Made by a program: the position numbers and the translations under genes. Shown here one piece after another: positions 46,201 through 53,205 of a stretch of DNA of 64,000 bases (positions are counted from its first letter, which is position 1; every line of letters starts with the position of its first letter). Source of the stretch: Marthasterias glacialis. Taxonomy: Eukaryota > Echinodermata > Asteroidea > Forcipulatida > Asteriidae. The stretch is taken from positions 2,666,001-2,730,000 of the forward strand of contig OU452240.1 in NCBI GenBank assembly GCA_911728455.2, in the 5' to 3' direction. The notes beneath the pieces were generated by a model that saw only the letters and a program-made list of their open reading frames with translations, was not told the DNA's origin and ran no database searches.

Positions 46201-47933
46201 GGCCGAGTAGTACTTCGTAATTGCCAAAGAATGATTTTTGAACCCATGGGCCTAATTGCTTGCATTTCATTCATTAAAATTGTAAATTTGTAAGCGTACT
46301 ACAGCATAGACTGAATTTTACATTCAACAGTACGTCGTGTGCCAGGTAAAGGGAACATTGCGCCCCTTTACTGGGAACATAAGGTAGTTTGTCCCAGTAA
46401 CAAAATGACGCAAGCAACAAAATGGCTCCTGGCATGAAAAATACGTCATTTTTGTTGTTCCTAGAATTACCCTAGAGACATGTCTCCCCATTCCCGATGC
46501 AGAATTAAACCTTTCTAGAATGACTTTTGCATGGCAACAAATTTACCAAACTTTCCCGCTCATAATCTTGACATACAAATTTTAAGATAAATTGCTCACG
46601 TCCTTTTACCGGGAACTTTCCCTTAGGTCCTTTTACCTGGCACACGACGAATTTATATTACTGTCATCAACGATTTGACCAAGCCAAGCATCACATAAAC
46701 TAATCCGTTTGTTTGTTTGGTGTTTTTTCCGTTGTTTTTCTTGTAAGCGCTTTGTAACCGCTATACTAAATGCTGCTATTATTTTTTATTGTTAAGAAGA
46801 AAACACTAACAAAGGCAGAACAGAATTAGAGAGGAACAAGCTTGTATTAGGAATGTACATAAGTTTAAAACTAAATTTTGGGGTGAACAAAGATATTGAC
46901 AAAATAAGGAGACTGACCGCCAGCGTTAGGGCTGTTAAGTTGGCGGAGCTCATTATTGCGGAAGTAGCAGATTCAAATCCCCCTCTAGTCATTTTTTCTT
47001 TGTTCACCCCAAAATCTAATTAAAAAACATTATCAGTTTCCCTTGTGGTTTATTGCCTGATGTTTACCCATCAACTCCTGGGCGAAGAGAAGCAATTATT
47101 ATGCACAAGAACACAAAGTGTCACGATCGACCGGGATTCGAACCCGCACTCTTATAAACTCAGCTCTCAGAGCTTGAGTTCGATGCTGTAGACCGCTCGG
47201 CCACGACACGCTGATCTATTAGTGACACCAACGTGTACATAAATGAGCTGGCTCAAATTTAAAATCTGCTTTTACTTACTGACCCTGTAATATAATGTTT
47301 TTTATTGCTGTGGCCAGATGCTAAGGATCTGGGCCCAGGATGAATATTTGTGCGTGTAACCTCTTCCCTTCTAGTTTTATATAGCTTTTTCGCTGTTTTA
47401 TTGTATAACACTTTGAGGCATCGCATAAGGTGCTATATAAATGCTCTATTATTATTATTAGTATAAATTGACATAAAAGGTTGCTTTTAAACCATTCGCA
47501 CCAACAATATCTACCCTCGCAGGATAAAAAAAAGTAAACATAATTACAGTTCAATTGCTTGTTAAATATAAATCAACAAACATCTTCGATAAGGAAATGA
47601 TAGATATTAACAATGCCCAATGATGATAGACAATCACAGAAAAATCAACAGAAGCCTTACCTCAGTATCATTGTAAATCAGCACTAATTGATATCCTGGT
47701 AACACGTCAGTCCTGTTGTTGATGTCTGAAATCGCCTGCTGAACCCCGATCAAGCTCCCATAACCGAAGAATCGACTCCAGCCGTCCTTCTCCGAGAGAG
47801 GGAACAGTCCCCCGATGTAGAGAGGCTTTGTACCGGTAGCAGCATCGTTGAGCCCGCATTGAATAACCACGGACAGTACGGTGCAATACAACACCCACCA
47901 CCACATTTTCGTAACCGAAGGAATGTTCGTCAA
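24465..47933 (-). CDS. GABA-B-type metabotropic receptor A (complete, 16 exons)
   Basis: Class C GPCR of the GABA-B receptor family, expected at the plasma membrane and coupled to G proteins. The spliced model is 2361 nt, 786 residues: signal peptide (about 1-28), a two-lobe periplasmic-binding-like ligand domain (about 37-440), seven membrane helices (about 463-487, 504-522, 542-563, 580-598, 642-661, 678-699, 704-726) and a 57-residue tail. All 15 introns keep phase; 14 are GT-AG and one is GC-AG. The membrane region resembles GABBR2 most (SSPKVNNL, RSWFLAL, RNVNVPGLNDS). Cys537 and Cys634 fit the class C TM3-ECL2 disulphide, and Cys248 and Cys282 the second-lobe disulphide. The first-lobe cysteines are absent. 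Unlike vertebrate GABBR1 and GABBR2, no coiled coil follows TM7. The actual ligand is unknown. It lies upstream of, and in tandem with, receptor B. Confidence 0.9.
24838..25024 (-). mobile_element. tRNA-Leu-like SINE (family A), head-truncated
   Basis: Carries the SINE 3' body (TATCACAAGGCCCAAATGCC, GTGTGGGCTAC, GCGCAGAAACAAGACATGGA) also present at 39415, 44705 and 58800. The tRNA head is missing. Confidence 0.8.
25237..25397. mobile_element. MITE family P, copy next to receptor A exon 15
   Basis: GTCATCACCCCGCCATCTTAGAGG, read with TTTTGACCTCTAGCAGAGGG and GCACAAGGTC, is a reversed family P element. It ends about 20 bp from the exon 15 splice donor. Confidence 0.65.
25416..25608 (-). CDS. 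Receptor A exon 15: TM6 and TM7
   Basis: 193 nt, phase 2 to phase 0. RNVNVPGLNDSYYVGLSIYN is a close match to GABBR2 [20 protein letters not shown]. TM6 and TM7 follow, then LFIPK, equivalent to VFVPK. The donor is AAG|GTAAGG. A MITE copy ends about 20 bp beyond this donor. Confidence 0.92.
26553..26698 (-). CDS. Receptor A exon 14: ECL2 and TM5
   Basis: 146 nt, phase 0 to phase 2. YEQLHVKCTSTNDTIW corresponds to GABBR LLEHCENTHMTIW, where Cys634 is the ECL2 cysteine. TM5 follows (IIYKAFVVVFGAFLAWSTR), like YAYKGLLMLFGCFLAWETR. The donor is AAG|GTAAAA. Confidence 0.9.
26975..27066. repeat. CAA/CAG microsatellite
   Basis: Mixed CAA, CAG and CGA triplets in receptor A intron 13. Confidence 0.95.
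27278..27416. mobile_element. Palindromic MITE with TGACGTCA
   Basis: TTGTGCGCATGCATGAGTTT at the left pairs with AAACACGATGCGTGCGCACAA at the right. Two GACGTCA sites lie within. Confidence 0.7.
27495..27620 (-). CDS. Receptor A exon 13: TM4, with a GC donor
   Basis: 42 codons: VIKDYHLF, helix 580-598, then PWQVFDPM as in GABBR WQxVDPL. The predicted donor is CAG|GCAAGA, a classic GC-AG donor context. A GT alternative (CGA|GTACTT) four codons earlier also keeps phase but is a poorer match. Confidence 0.85.
28155..28262 (-). CDS. Receptor A exon 12: TM3
   Basis: 36 codons: TRSWFLALCFTIAFGGMF, then TKMWRVYSI, matching GABBR2 [26 protein letters not shown]. The acceptor follows a long T tract (ACAG|ACA) and the donor is AAG|GTAACC. 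Confidence 0.9.
28478..28700. repeat. 22-bp tandem repeat
   Basis: About ten units of AATCCCAACATGATTCCAAT type, becoming more varied (AACAGGATCC) toward exon 11, where it stops about 12 bp short of the donor. Confidence 0.9.
28712..28844 (-). CDS. Receptor A exon 11: TM2
   Basis: 133 nt, phase 2 to phase 0. QIKMSSPKVNNL matches GABBR2 LIKMSSPYMNNL. A helix follows, then the extracellular loop ending TVCT, where Cys537 is the conserved TM3-side cysteine. The acceptor is TTTTAG|GCA and the donor ACG|GTAAGA. Confidence 0.9.
28921..29275. mobile_element. CTCF-like-motif foldback element, copy 2, with an insertion
   Basis: The outer arms GGAATGCTAGGTGGCAGCAG and GTCTGCTGCCACCAAGCGTC pair. Between TTTACCTG and GTAAGTC lies an insert bounded by TAGTGAAGAGCTGTGTATTG and CAATACACTTCTCTA. 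Confidence 0.75.
29740..30425. repeat. Degenerate repeat array with GAGGGCGCTGTT motifs
   Basis: Four copies of AGAGGGCGCTGTT or GGAGGGCGCTGTT (near 29750, 29986, 30061 and 30411) occur with shared GGTAACAGCATG, TATCCTGAATGTTTTACACA and AGCAGAGG blocks. One unit is split by MITE U copy 2. Confidence 0.8.
30104..30373. mobile_element. MITE family U, copy 2, with 9-bp target duplication
   Basis: AAAGATACTAGAAA and TTTTCTAGTATCTTT termini. Both sides are flanked by GGTAACAGC, a perfect 9-bp direct repeat as made by Mutator-like transposases. Confidence 0.85.
30433..30589 (-). CDS. Receptor A exon 10: linker and TM1
   Basis: 157 nt, phase 1 to phase 2. Encodes GIPPFDSDTTKTVTLLR, then a hydrophobic helix (residues 463-487) ending VWKRRNR. 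This corresponds to the PPxDxTxxxxxL linker and TM1 of GABBR2. The donor AACAG|GTGAGC lies 4 bp from a GAGGGCGCTGTT repeat motif. Confidence 0.88.
30939..31028 (-). CDS. Receptor A exon 9: end of ligand domain
   Basis: 90 nt, phase 1 to phase 1, encoding ETVVGTYDRDTDTMSW...EIWYN. It matches the GABBR 'KVGEYNAVADTL' stretch before the first helix. The acceptor TTTAAAG|ATGG is the weakest of the set, but phase and homology both support it. Confidence 0.8.
31029..32261. other. Receptor A intron 8; nothing recognised
   Basis: AT-rich with T tracts. No clear repeat or exon-like sequence apart from the flanking exons. Confidence 0.6.
32262..32325 (-). CDS. Receptor A exon 8: GHVSF block
   Basis: 64 nt, starting in phase 0 and ending in phase 1. 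Encodes GHVSFSEEGYLLGTLLIEQH, equivalent to the GABBR GxVVF...G block. The acceptor is GTTCAG|GGT and the donor AA|GTAAGA. Confidence 0.85.
32528..32712. repeat. Interstitial telomere-like repeats
   Basis: About 185 bp of TTAGGG units, perfect at both ends and degenerate in the middle (TTAGGATTAGCGTTAAGGC and similar). Located in receptor A intron 7. Confidence 0.92.
32770..32892 (+). mobile_element. SINE family A, diverged fragment
   Basis: GTCGGTTCGAATCCAGGTCA (B box) then TGAGCAAGGTACTTAACC and TCTCTTAACCCAGG follow the family A order. Confidence 0.6.
33136..33366 (-). CDS. Receptor A exon 7: ligand domain, C-terminal part of lobe 1
   Basis: 77 codons, residues 314-390: ANSYDGMWALARGLHEA, then DSFNYGDTEY and FKGVS. 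These match GABBR YDGIWVIAKTL, DFNYTDHT and FFGVTG. The acceptor is TTTAG|ACA and the donor TCG|GTAAGT, phase 0. Confidence 0.88.
33514..33729. mobile_element. MITE family V, copy 1
   Basis: Left TTTAAAGGGGCGTCACGATT pairs with right AATTATGACGACACAGCCCC. The internal GCGGGCGCTTGCTGTCAAAT is shared with copy 2. Confidence 0.8.
33785..33865 (-). mobile_element. tRNA-like sequence, probably SINE-derived
   Basis: Minus strand has GACCGAGCGGTCGATCGAGA and GGCGGTTCAAGTCCCGC. The arms do not fold into a clean tRNA. Confidence 0.45.
33960..34151 (-). CDS. Receptor A exon 6: ligand domain, lobe 2
   Basis: 64 codons, residues 250-313: YGKKYVWLIPGYFADDWW, then Cys282 and SEGYLTVTW. It corresponds to GABBR YGSKYQWIIPGWY...WW. 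The donor could be shifted by one codon (GTT|GTAAGG chosen); the chosen site matches the end of exon 6 in receptor B. Confidence 0.87.
34579..34644 (-). CDS. Receptor A exon 5: ligand domain
   Basis: 22 codons, residues 228-249: DVRIIAANFYES...RKIFCS, matching the GABBR RIIxGxFxE...KVFC block. Cys248 is the first cysteine of the second-lobe disulphide. The acceptor is TTTCAG|TCC and the donor AGC|GTAAGT. Confidence 0.87.
35144..35245 (-). CDS. Receptor A exon 4: ligand domain
   Basis: 34 codons, residues 194-227, containing LIAAESFLTDP and ending ERLK. It parallels exon 4 of receptor B (35 codons, AAESFAEDP). The acceptor is TTTGCAG|GTC and the donor AAAG|GTGCTA. Confidence 0.85.
35398..35781. 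mobile_element. MITE family V, copy 2 (host of a nested element)
   Basis: Left AAAGGGGCTGTGTCGTCATG and right GACGACGTAGCCCCTTTT pair. Its middle is interrupted at 35459-35628 by a different foldback element. Confidence 0.85.
35459..35628. mobile_element. Foldback MITE (family T-like), nested
   Basis: GGGCCCAATTTCATGGCTCT and AGAGCCATGAAATTCGGCCC are inverted ends. Internal runs of GTAAGC and GCTTAC also pair. Confidence 0.85.
36139..36279. mobile_element. CTCF-like-motif foldback element, copy 3
   Basis: GGACACTAGGTGGCAGCAGA and CTGCTGCCACCCATCGTTCC in inverted arms, about 140 bp long. Confidence 0.85.
36857..37024 (-). CDS. Receptor A exon 3: ligand domain
   Basis: 56 codons, residues 138-193. 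MSPASSPVLS aligns with the GABBR1 pocket block YGSSSPALS, followed by the FRYPYIYR and FNWTKFATLHE blocks seen across the family. The acceptor is TTCTTAG|ATG and the donor CAGGG|GTAATC, both phase 0. Confidence 0.88.
37316..37700. repeat. Degenerate tandem repeat, about 80-bp unit
   Basis: About five units, each with CTTGATTCAAAGAGATGAAG, ACATTTTCACCA and ACCAATGCTGTGC-like blocks. Found in receptor A intron 2. Confidence 0.85.
38168..38396. mobile_element. MITE family U, copy 3 (deleted)
   Basis: AAAGATACTAGAAACACAAG and CTTGTTTTTGTAGTATCTTT termini. It is shorter than copy 1 because of internal deletions. Confidence 0.85.
38794..38870 (-). pseudogene. Relic duplicate of receptor A exon 2 (3' end)
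   Basis: Minus strand reads TACGGCCCACACTGTTGCGG then CTTCGTCGAG|GTTAATAAACG, echoing exon 2 (TATGGACCTCAT...GTCGTCGAG|GTTAGTAAAGG) and its donor. The frame is shifted and most of the exon is missing. Flanking AACTGGGT and GGGAACTATT blocks are duplicated too. Confidence 0.65.
39020..39157 (-). CDS. Receptor A exon 2: ligand domain, lobe 1
   Basis: 46 codons in phase 0, residues 92-137, the same length as exon 2 of receptor B. It holds YGPHLSSV, which aligns with the GABBR1 ligand-pocket block GCSSVS. The pocket serine is kept, but the cysteine is replaced by Leu and the partner cysteine just after YNDT by Gly. The acceptor is TATAG|GGT and the donor GAG|GTTAGT. Confidence 0.88.
39296..39391. 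mobile_element. Palindromic MITE (TTTCACAAAGC)
   Basis: GTCGATTTCACAAAGCGTTC pairs with GTGCTTTGTGAAATC. A SINE lies just to the right. Confidence 0.7.
39415..39727 (-). mobile_element. tRNA-Leu-like SINE (family A), near-complete
   Basis: The best full copy. Minus strand begins CCGTGGCCGAGCGGTTTAGT, has a B box (GTTCGAATCCCG), the GCAAGACACTTAACTA body and the tail GTGATGGGCG. Confidence 0.85.
40217..40262. repeat. AT microsatellite
   Basis: About 23 AT units, at the 3' side of a SINE on the minus strand. Confidence 0.95.
40262..40363 (-). mobile_element. tRNA-derived SINE (family B), copy 2
   Basis: Minus strand: GGCTGGTTAGCTCAGTTGGT, AGAGCGCTCG, GGTCGCGGGTTCGAGTCC, GGCATCAGCC. The acceptor stem pairs 7 of 7 (one G-U). 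The anticodon stem and T stem each have a mismatch and the loop lacks U33. AAATTTTCTTTGCTCACGC and a short AT tail follow. Confidence 0.75.
41228..41580 (-). mobile_element. Non-LTR retrotransposon 3' tail, nested
   Basis: On the minus strand it ends ATAAAATTGAATTGAATTGA, a pentamer tail. The upstream end is not sharply defined. Confidence 0.55.
41621..41835. repeat. Tandem duplication, 110-bp unit
   Basis: TTATTTGCTGCTAGATTTAA starts both units (41621 and 41731). The two units differ at only a few positions. Confidence 0.93.
44705..44968 (-). mobile_element. tRNA-Leu-like SINE (family A), head-truncated
   Basis: GCCCATCACAAGGCCCAAAG through CAAGTGTCATGACCGGGATT; stops within the tRNA-like part. 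Confidence 0.82.
46025..46215. repeat. Degenerate GAGTAC repeat with 60-70 bp duplication
   Basis: GTACTAGGGTGGCCGAGTAG occurs twice, among many GAGTACCGAGTA units. Confidence 0.85.
46327..46655 (-). mobile_element. MITE family S, copy 3 (diverged, clear TIRs)
   Basis: CGTCGTGTGCCAGGTAAAGG and CCTTTTACCTGGCACACGAC are inverted ends. Internal order (GACGTGAGCAATT, AAGTCATTCTAGAAAGG, GGGAATGGGG) follows copies 1 and 2. Confidence 0.8.
46870..47024 (+). mobile_element. tRNA-derived SINE (family B), copy 3, flanked by inverted repeats
   Basis: GATATTGACAAAATAAGGAG and the decayed B box CAGATTCAAATCCCC match copy 1. It is bounded by ATTTTGGGGTGAACAAAGA and TCTTTGTTCACCCCAAAAT. Confidence 0.7.
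47053..47212 (-). mobile_element. tRNA-Leu-like SINE (family A), 5' part
   Basis: Minus strand GTGTCGTGGCCGAGCGGTCT, GGGTTCGAATCCCGGTCGAT, then GTGACACTTTGTG. The tail half is missing. Confidence 0.78.
47372..47462 (+). mobile_element. Non-LTR 3' tail (ATT repeats)
   Basis: TATAACACTTTGAGGCATCG then GGTGCTATATAAATGCTCTA and ATT units resemble L2/CR1-type 3' ends. Confidence 0.6.
47661..47933 (-). CDS. Receptor A exon 1: signal peptide and start of lobe 1
   Basis: Encodes residues 1-91. A tryptophan-rich hydrophobic leader (second Met at residue 10) is followed by the family block LYIGGLFPLS, then a conserved YNDTE. The donor is GAG|GTAAGG in phase 0. Met1 and Met10 are both possible starts; Met10 places the signal peptide right at the N-terminus. 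Confidence 0.88.
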
Positions 47934-50067
47934 TGAGTGCGGTTTATTTGTTAATAATAATAAAGTAACGTGTGTAGATATCGTCTGAGTTGGAAAAACT
48001 ATGCCATAACGCGTGTTTTCAGCGGAGTTCGTTTCAAAACTGAGACCAATCTAGATTTACCATTTCAGTCGGTTTAGCACTGCAACATTTCCGAGCACTG
48101 TGCAATGCGTGCGCATGTGGCTTGAAAACATATTATTCAGAACAACTAAAATACATTCGTCACTGGAGATTTTTTAGTTTTTCGCAAAAGGAAAACTATG
48201 GCACGATTATAAAAAAAAACCAAGCTGGAAATGTGCATTCTACTTTAAAAGGTAGTCTGCAATTCGCTTGGTACGGATACAGAGTGGCTTGTATTTTTAA
48301 ACAAGGAGCTTTTTGTTGTTCGATTATAGAGCGATGGAATTGTTCAGAATTGCGCAGGAGTAATGCGGCTTTGCTACAAACACTTCTCTAATATTCATAC
48401 GCCAAAATAGAAAAGGAAAAGTACAACGCAATAAAGCGGCTGGGAGAAGAGAGAAGAAATTGTACGTGTACACAGTGCTTATCTTATTATTTCTATCGCT
48501 GGAGGGCTCAAGCAAAACCATTCTGCAACCCTAATCTAATAAACGAATCGGTTAAAATGCTAGATGTTCATAGTTTGTGTGTGTATTTACGTGATGTAAA
48601 TCCCACATTGGGCATTATATTCATTTGACTTCTAAATCTATTAAATTAATATTCTCCAAGGTGAACTCAATGAAAAGAAAATGCAAAAAGGGAAAGGTGC
48701 TATTCAACATAAGCGTGACTCTTGTGAACAAGTAATTACCGGAATGGTGATCCTTTTAGCTATTGGAAAAACTAAAGGATATCGAACGTTTTTTCAAGCA
48801 CGTGCTTTTCTTCTTTTTGAAAGTAGTTTGTTTTTGTTCCTTCGTTTGACTGCACTGTACGGTCTGTTATAATGTTTACAATGCTCCCCTCACCAAACAT
48901 AAATAACCCCCTCACAGATATACATTGTACAAATATTGGATGCGTATGGGTGCATTGTCGCAGAATGAAATCACGAGGTGAAATCTGGACTATTCAATTA
49001 CACGAGGCGAAGCCAAAAGCCAAATTTCAACGAGTAAATTTCGCAGCAGTAAATGCATAACAAAATAAAAGATGACACGTGACGCGTGGTTCACCAATCA
49101 ACAATCAAATGCCAAGGATCTGTGCGTATATGGAACACGTATGAATAGAACTTCTTCCCGCTCTAAACTAACCTTTGACTGCATTCATTCCTGTAGACGT
49201 CACTATTTTCTGTTGAATATGCATTACATGTAAATTGTCCTTTCAAACTAAACAAATCGCCGTGGGTGGCGTGCTTTAGTAGCTGTCATTCAATTTCTGG
49301 TAGAAGACATGTAATATTGCCTCCGTCTTCCGTGTAGTATATAGGTAACAAATTCTCTTTTATTTTTCATGCTTGTAATAATAATGATTTCATTTATTTA
49401 TTCATGGACATTAATACATGTAATGTAGAGTTTCCTTCTGTAACTAGTTTATTGTACTTCTGCTGATTAAGATTGTATCGTTTGCGAAAAAGACTTTCTT
49501 CCCGCAATACTAAGATAAGACCAACGACCTCATCCCTTATTCACTGTAACCATTTCTTGATTAAATACGTTACTCAGCCGTGATTATTTACGGCTAGCTA
49601 GATTTAAAGTATATTGCATTTGCGATGGCTTTAACATCGAACTTCACATGTTTCCAAGATGGCGGCCGTCCGCAAGCTTTTGGAGCGAACCGTTGCGCCA
49701 TCTTGATTATTCGTTAATTGTGAATCTTTTTAACGTGACGTCATTGCTTATGACAACTTATTAAAGGGGCTGTGTCTGAATCTGAAATGCTACTGACATC
49801 TACATAGTTTGGCAAAGAATGAACGCACACAAAAATATTTTCACGTTATTGGATACACGTCTCCTTTATGCTTGCGGGGAAACACCTGTTCTGCGGCTGC
49901 TGCAGCAAAACCAATTAGTGCATAAAAACTCACTCAAAAATAGTTTACTTCTCGCTTCCTTTCAGAAAGACCTATTCCATGGCATTTAACTTCAGTTCAA
50001 AGGACTAACTTAGGAGAATCACATTCCACTACATTGTTTATGTCAGCTTACTGGATGTATTTTTACC

Positions 50068-50250
50068 ATCTGTTTTGTTTGTTTGTTCTGTTTGTTGGGC
50101 TGTTTGTTTGTTTGGTTGTATGTTTGTTTGTCTGTTTGTTGGTTTGTTGGATTCTTGAGTCGTTTGTTTGTTTGTTTGTTTGTTTGTTTGTTGGTTGGTT
50201 TTTTGTTTGTTTGTTTGTTGAATTATTGGGTTGTTTGTTTGTTACTGCAG
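50068..50250. repeat. TTTG low-complexity repeat
   Basis: Mostly GTTT units with scattered changes; reading frames here are artefacts. Confidence 0.93.
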
Positions 50251-50972
50251 GGAGCCTTTCATGAGGCGGGTCTACCCCTGGAAGAGTGGTACTGGTAAGA
50301 ACATTAAAATAGCTACTTGAAACTGAAATGCTTACCGACATATTGAGTTTCTTGTTAAAACATTACAACGAAGTAGAAGAATAAACCATGAATAAATAAA
50401 CACACAAAGAAATTGAAAGATTACCGAAACCGTTTGATAGAATTTATTTAGCTCTTTAATGTTTTTTTTCTTCGTAATTATGTACAGTTTGATAACAAGC
50501 AGAAAATGCGTCAATTTAGGCTCGTTAAAACCTCCCCAGTGCAAAATAAGTACCATTTACATGATATCACTATGTTGTATTACTCACAAAAAATATGGGA
50601 TAAGGTAAAATAGTTCATTGACATAATTTTTTTTTATAATATTAGTTAAAAAACTAAAATACCATACGTCTATCTTGAATGAACATACATACTATTCTAG
50701 CAACAACGTTTTATGCATTAATTTGTTATTTATCCTCAATTCTATTTTTGGGTTAGTTATATTTAATTAATTAGTATTCTACCGCTCTGGTGACAGCAAA
50801 CAGGTACCGAAAGTTTTATATTTTCTTGAAAATGGGAGTTCTACGGCTCCGCATTTTGTTCCAGCATTAAGGATCCGTTGGTCCTGATACCCCGCTCTGA
50901 AAGTACGTAAGCTGAGCTGGATATCGAAACGAGAAATGGAGCAGGAACCCGTATCTGTAAAAGGACCTTAGA

Positions 50973-51117
50973 ATGACAGACTTAGGAACACTAGGTGGCA
51001 GCAGACATACCAGGTTGGTCCATTGTTCTTAGAAGTGTGCCCATGCCCAGAACTACGTGACAATGGAAATTTACCTGGTAAGTCTGCTGCCGCGTAGTGT
51101 TCCTAAGTCTGTCATTA
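50973..51117. mobile_element. CTCF-like-motif foldback element, copy 4
   Basis: AATGACAGACTTAGGAACAC then TAGGTGGCAGCAGA, and the reverse complement ending GTTCCTAAGTCTGTCATT. The outer arms pair perfectly for about 20 bp. Confidence 0.9.
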
Positions 51118-51574
51118 GTGTTAAAGTCTGCTACCATCATGCGTCTCAGACCAACCAAATTCCTTAACACAGAGTAAAATACGAAATAAGAAAAAACATA
51201 CTTTTGCTTTAGTATCACTGTCTATCATTTTATGGGTAAGCAATCTTTAAAAATGCTTTAATAAAATCCTACGTTTTGGTCAGACGGATTAAAGGTTAGT
51301 ATTCGGTGTATTCAGTTTTACAATTTTTGTTGTTTTCCCTGCTGATTCTAGATCTACCAAAGATTTTGCTTGATCCACGAGATAACAATAAAGGTTGACA
51401 ATGAACCTTAACCAGCACTGCATCCACAATTCTTAAAATAACAGATTGAAGAAGTCAACCATTGGGAGGAGCCATCGCACAATCTCCCGAAACTAGACTT
51501 AGTGGTGTTCCCTCTGAGCAACTTTCATGCGCACACACCGTTAGCCACTTGGGTATTCCAATGCCCTCGCCTTT

Positions 51575-51845
51575 ACGGTCATGTAGACCGACACCTTTAT
51601 GTAGCCCGGTCAGAAATGTAGCCCAAAACCATGTAGCCAATTGTGGCTCGGACCGATATGTAACTCCCAAACTTGTTCCTCAATGTAGCCCAAAACCCTG
51701 CAACCAAATGTAGCTCAGACCTAAATGTAGCCTACGTCTTCTACTTGAATCGAGCCCGATTTATGTCCGGGCTACATTGAGGCATAAGTTGGAACTCCTT
51801 TTAGTCTTGAGCTACATTTTTGGATCTCGGGATACATGTAGGGAC
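51575..51845. repeat. Degenerate ATGTAGCCC repeat
   Basis: At least eight ATGTAGCCC or ATGTAGCTC units at irregular spacing (CATGTAGACC, TTATGTAGCCC, AAATGTAGCCC, CATGTAGCC, and so on), then the complement GGGCTACATTGAGG. Confidence 0.8.
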
Positions 51846-53031
51846 TGCGCAGACTCCTCTCTAGTTCATTCTAAATCTAATTGGAGGGAGAGTTTTCTCT
51901 CCCCCGCCCCATCACTTATCCCGGGCTAAAAACTCTTAAATAGCTGCCTAAAATGAGCATGTAGACTGGATGACGTCACGGTTTTTTTGATATGTGCGCT
52001 TTCATATGGGATTCAGGTCTGATCTACAGACTGGAAGCTCAATAGAAAAGCCAACGTATGAACGAACCGGTACGTCATCAGTACTTGGGTCTATTGCTCA
52101 ACTGATCCATATGCGAAGCATGAGAGTTATTGCTCACATGAAATTTGGACGGGAGACCTGTTTTGGATCAGCTAAAAGACAGCTTGGTAACAGCTGTAAT
52201 TATACCCCAGGCCTTTTGTCCACGATGTCAGACTTTTCCCCCCGGTGACCATTAAAACACGGACTTCGTATTCGTCAAAAACTATTGGTTAGCAGCATCG
52301 TGGACATTCTGTTCTCCATGCACAATGCCAAAGTGAAATTTAATGAACGTTATGTAGATTAAATGTTGGACACCCTTTCACTACGATTTGCAACTTGGTG
52401 ACGTCATGCACGATCTGTGACAGTTTTAATCCTACTAATTGCACAGCTTTGCTCATAACAATGTGACTGTGAGACGTATGGTGCGTGACTACCCATTGCA
52501 TTTTACAATTTTTCTGCAGTGAAATGTGCTTAACCTTGACTGAGCCAGCGGTACAGCCTGTGATAAATATATATATTTTAAAACTTACCAAGTCATGTAA
52601 TACTGCACATAACATACATTCAGTCACCAATGGGGCTTAAACACAGATGTTCTGACCTAATTTCCATTTGGTGCTCGATATGTGGCAGTGTATCCCCCTT
52701 ATTGACTCTCCATTGTGCTTTGGAAACCTCTGGAATTCTTTTGAGGATTTTAGGGGGTGTAAGGTATGGGAACATTTGGTGGTGTAAGGGGGTAGGTCGG
52801 TGGGGGTGTGTTGGGATGGGGCTCCCTCTGCCATATATCGGGCATGATATACTAATTTCAGGTCACCGGTCTGGCATGAACAAAGTTGACAAACATTGTC
52901 TTCCTTATCTCGCTTTGGGATCTCTTTTGAGAGAAGCTCCATGAATTAAGCTCACGTTACAAGCTTCGGTGTGGGGTTCCAGGCAGCAACGAATGCGCCA
53001 ATAAGCTTTTTTTACAGCCTTCAAGCATGCT

Positions 53032-53205
53032 TCAATAGACCGTTCCGGCCTGTCAATCAAATTGTGCACATTGACCAATTGGATCACGCCTTTTGGCCAT
53101 GTGACCTCGCTCAAACTCTGTCACACGTGCAGCATAAACGTACACAAACTAAGGTGTGTGGGCGGGGCTTGTTGCTTGCCAATGCCGGAACGGTCTATGG
53201 ACCCT
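53032..53205. mobile_element. MITE with CAATAGACCGTTCCGGC end
   Basis: CAATAGACCGTTCCGGC and GCCGGAACGGTCTATGG form inverted ends. GTGTGGGCGGGGCTTGTTGC lies inside. Confidence 0.85.

Larger units (their letters stand above)
39158..47660. other. Receptor A intron 1, 8.5 kb
   Basis: The longest intron, largely repeats: three family A SINEs, two family B SINEs, two family S MITEs, an L2 tail and AT and G-rich tracts (all listed). 42.3-43.9 kb has TAGTGGCGTAACTAAGG-like patches next to G/C tracts but no gene. Confidence 0.6.

Noticed and set aside
50034-50298. Phe/Cys/Leu-rich open frames
   Set aside because: Generated by the TTTG low-complexity tract.
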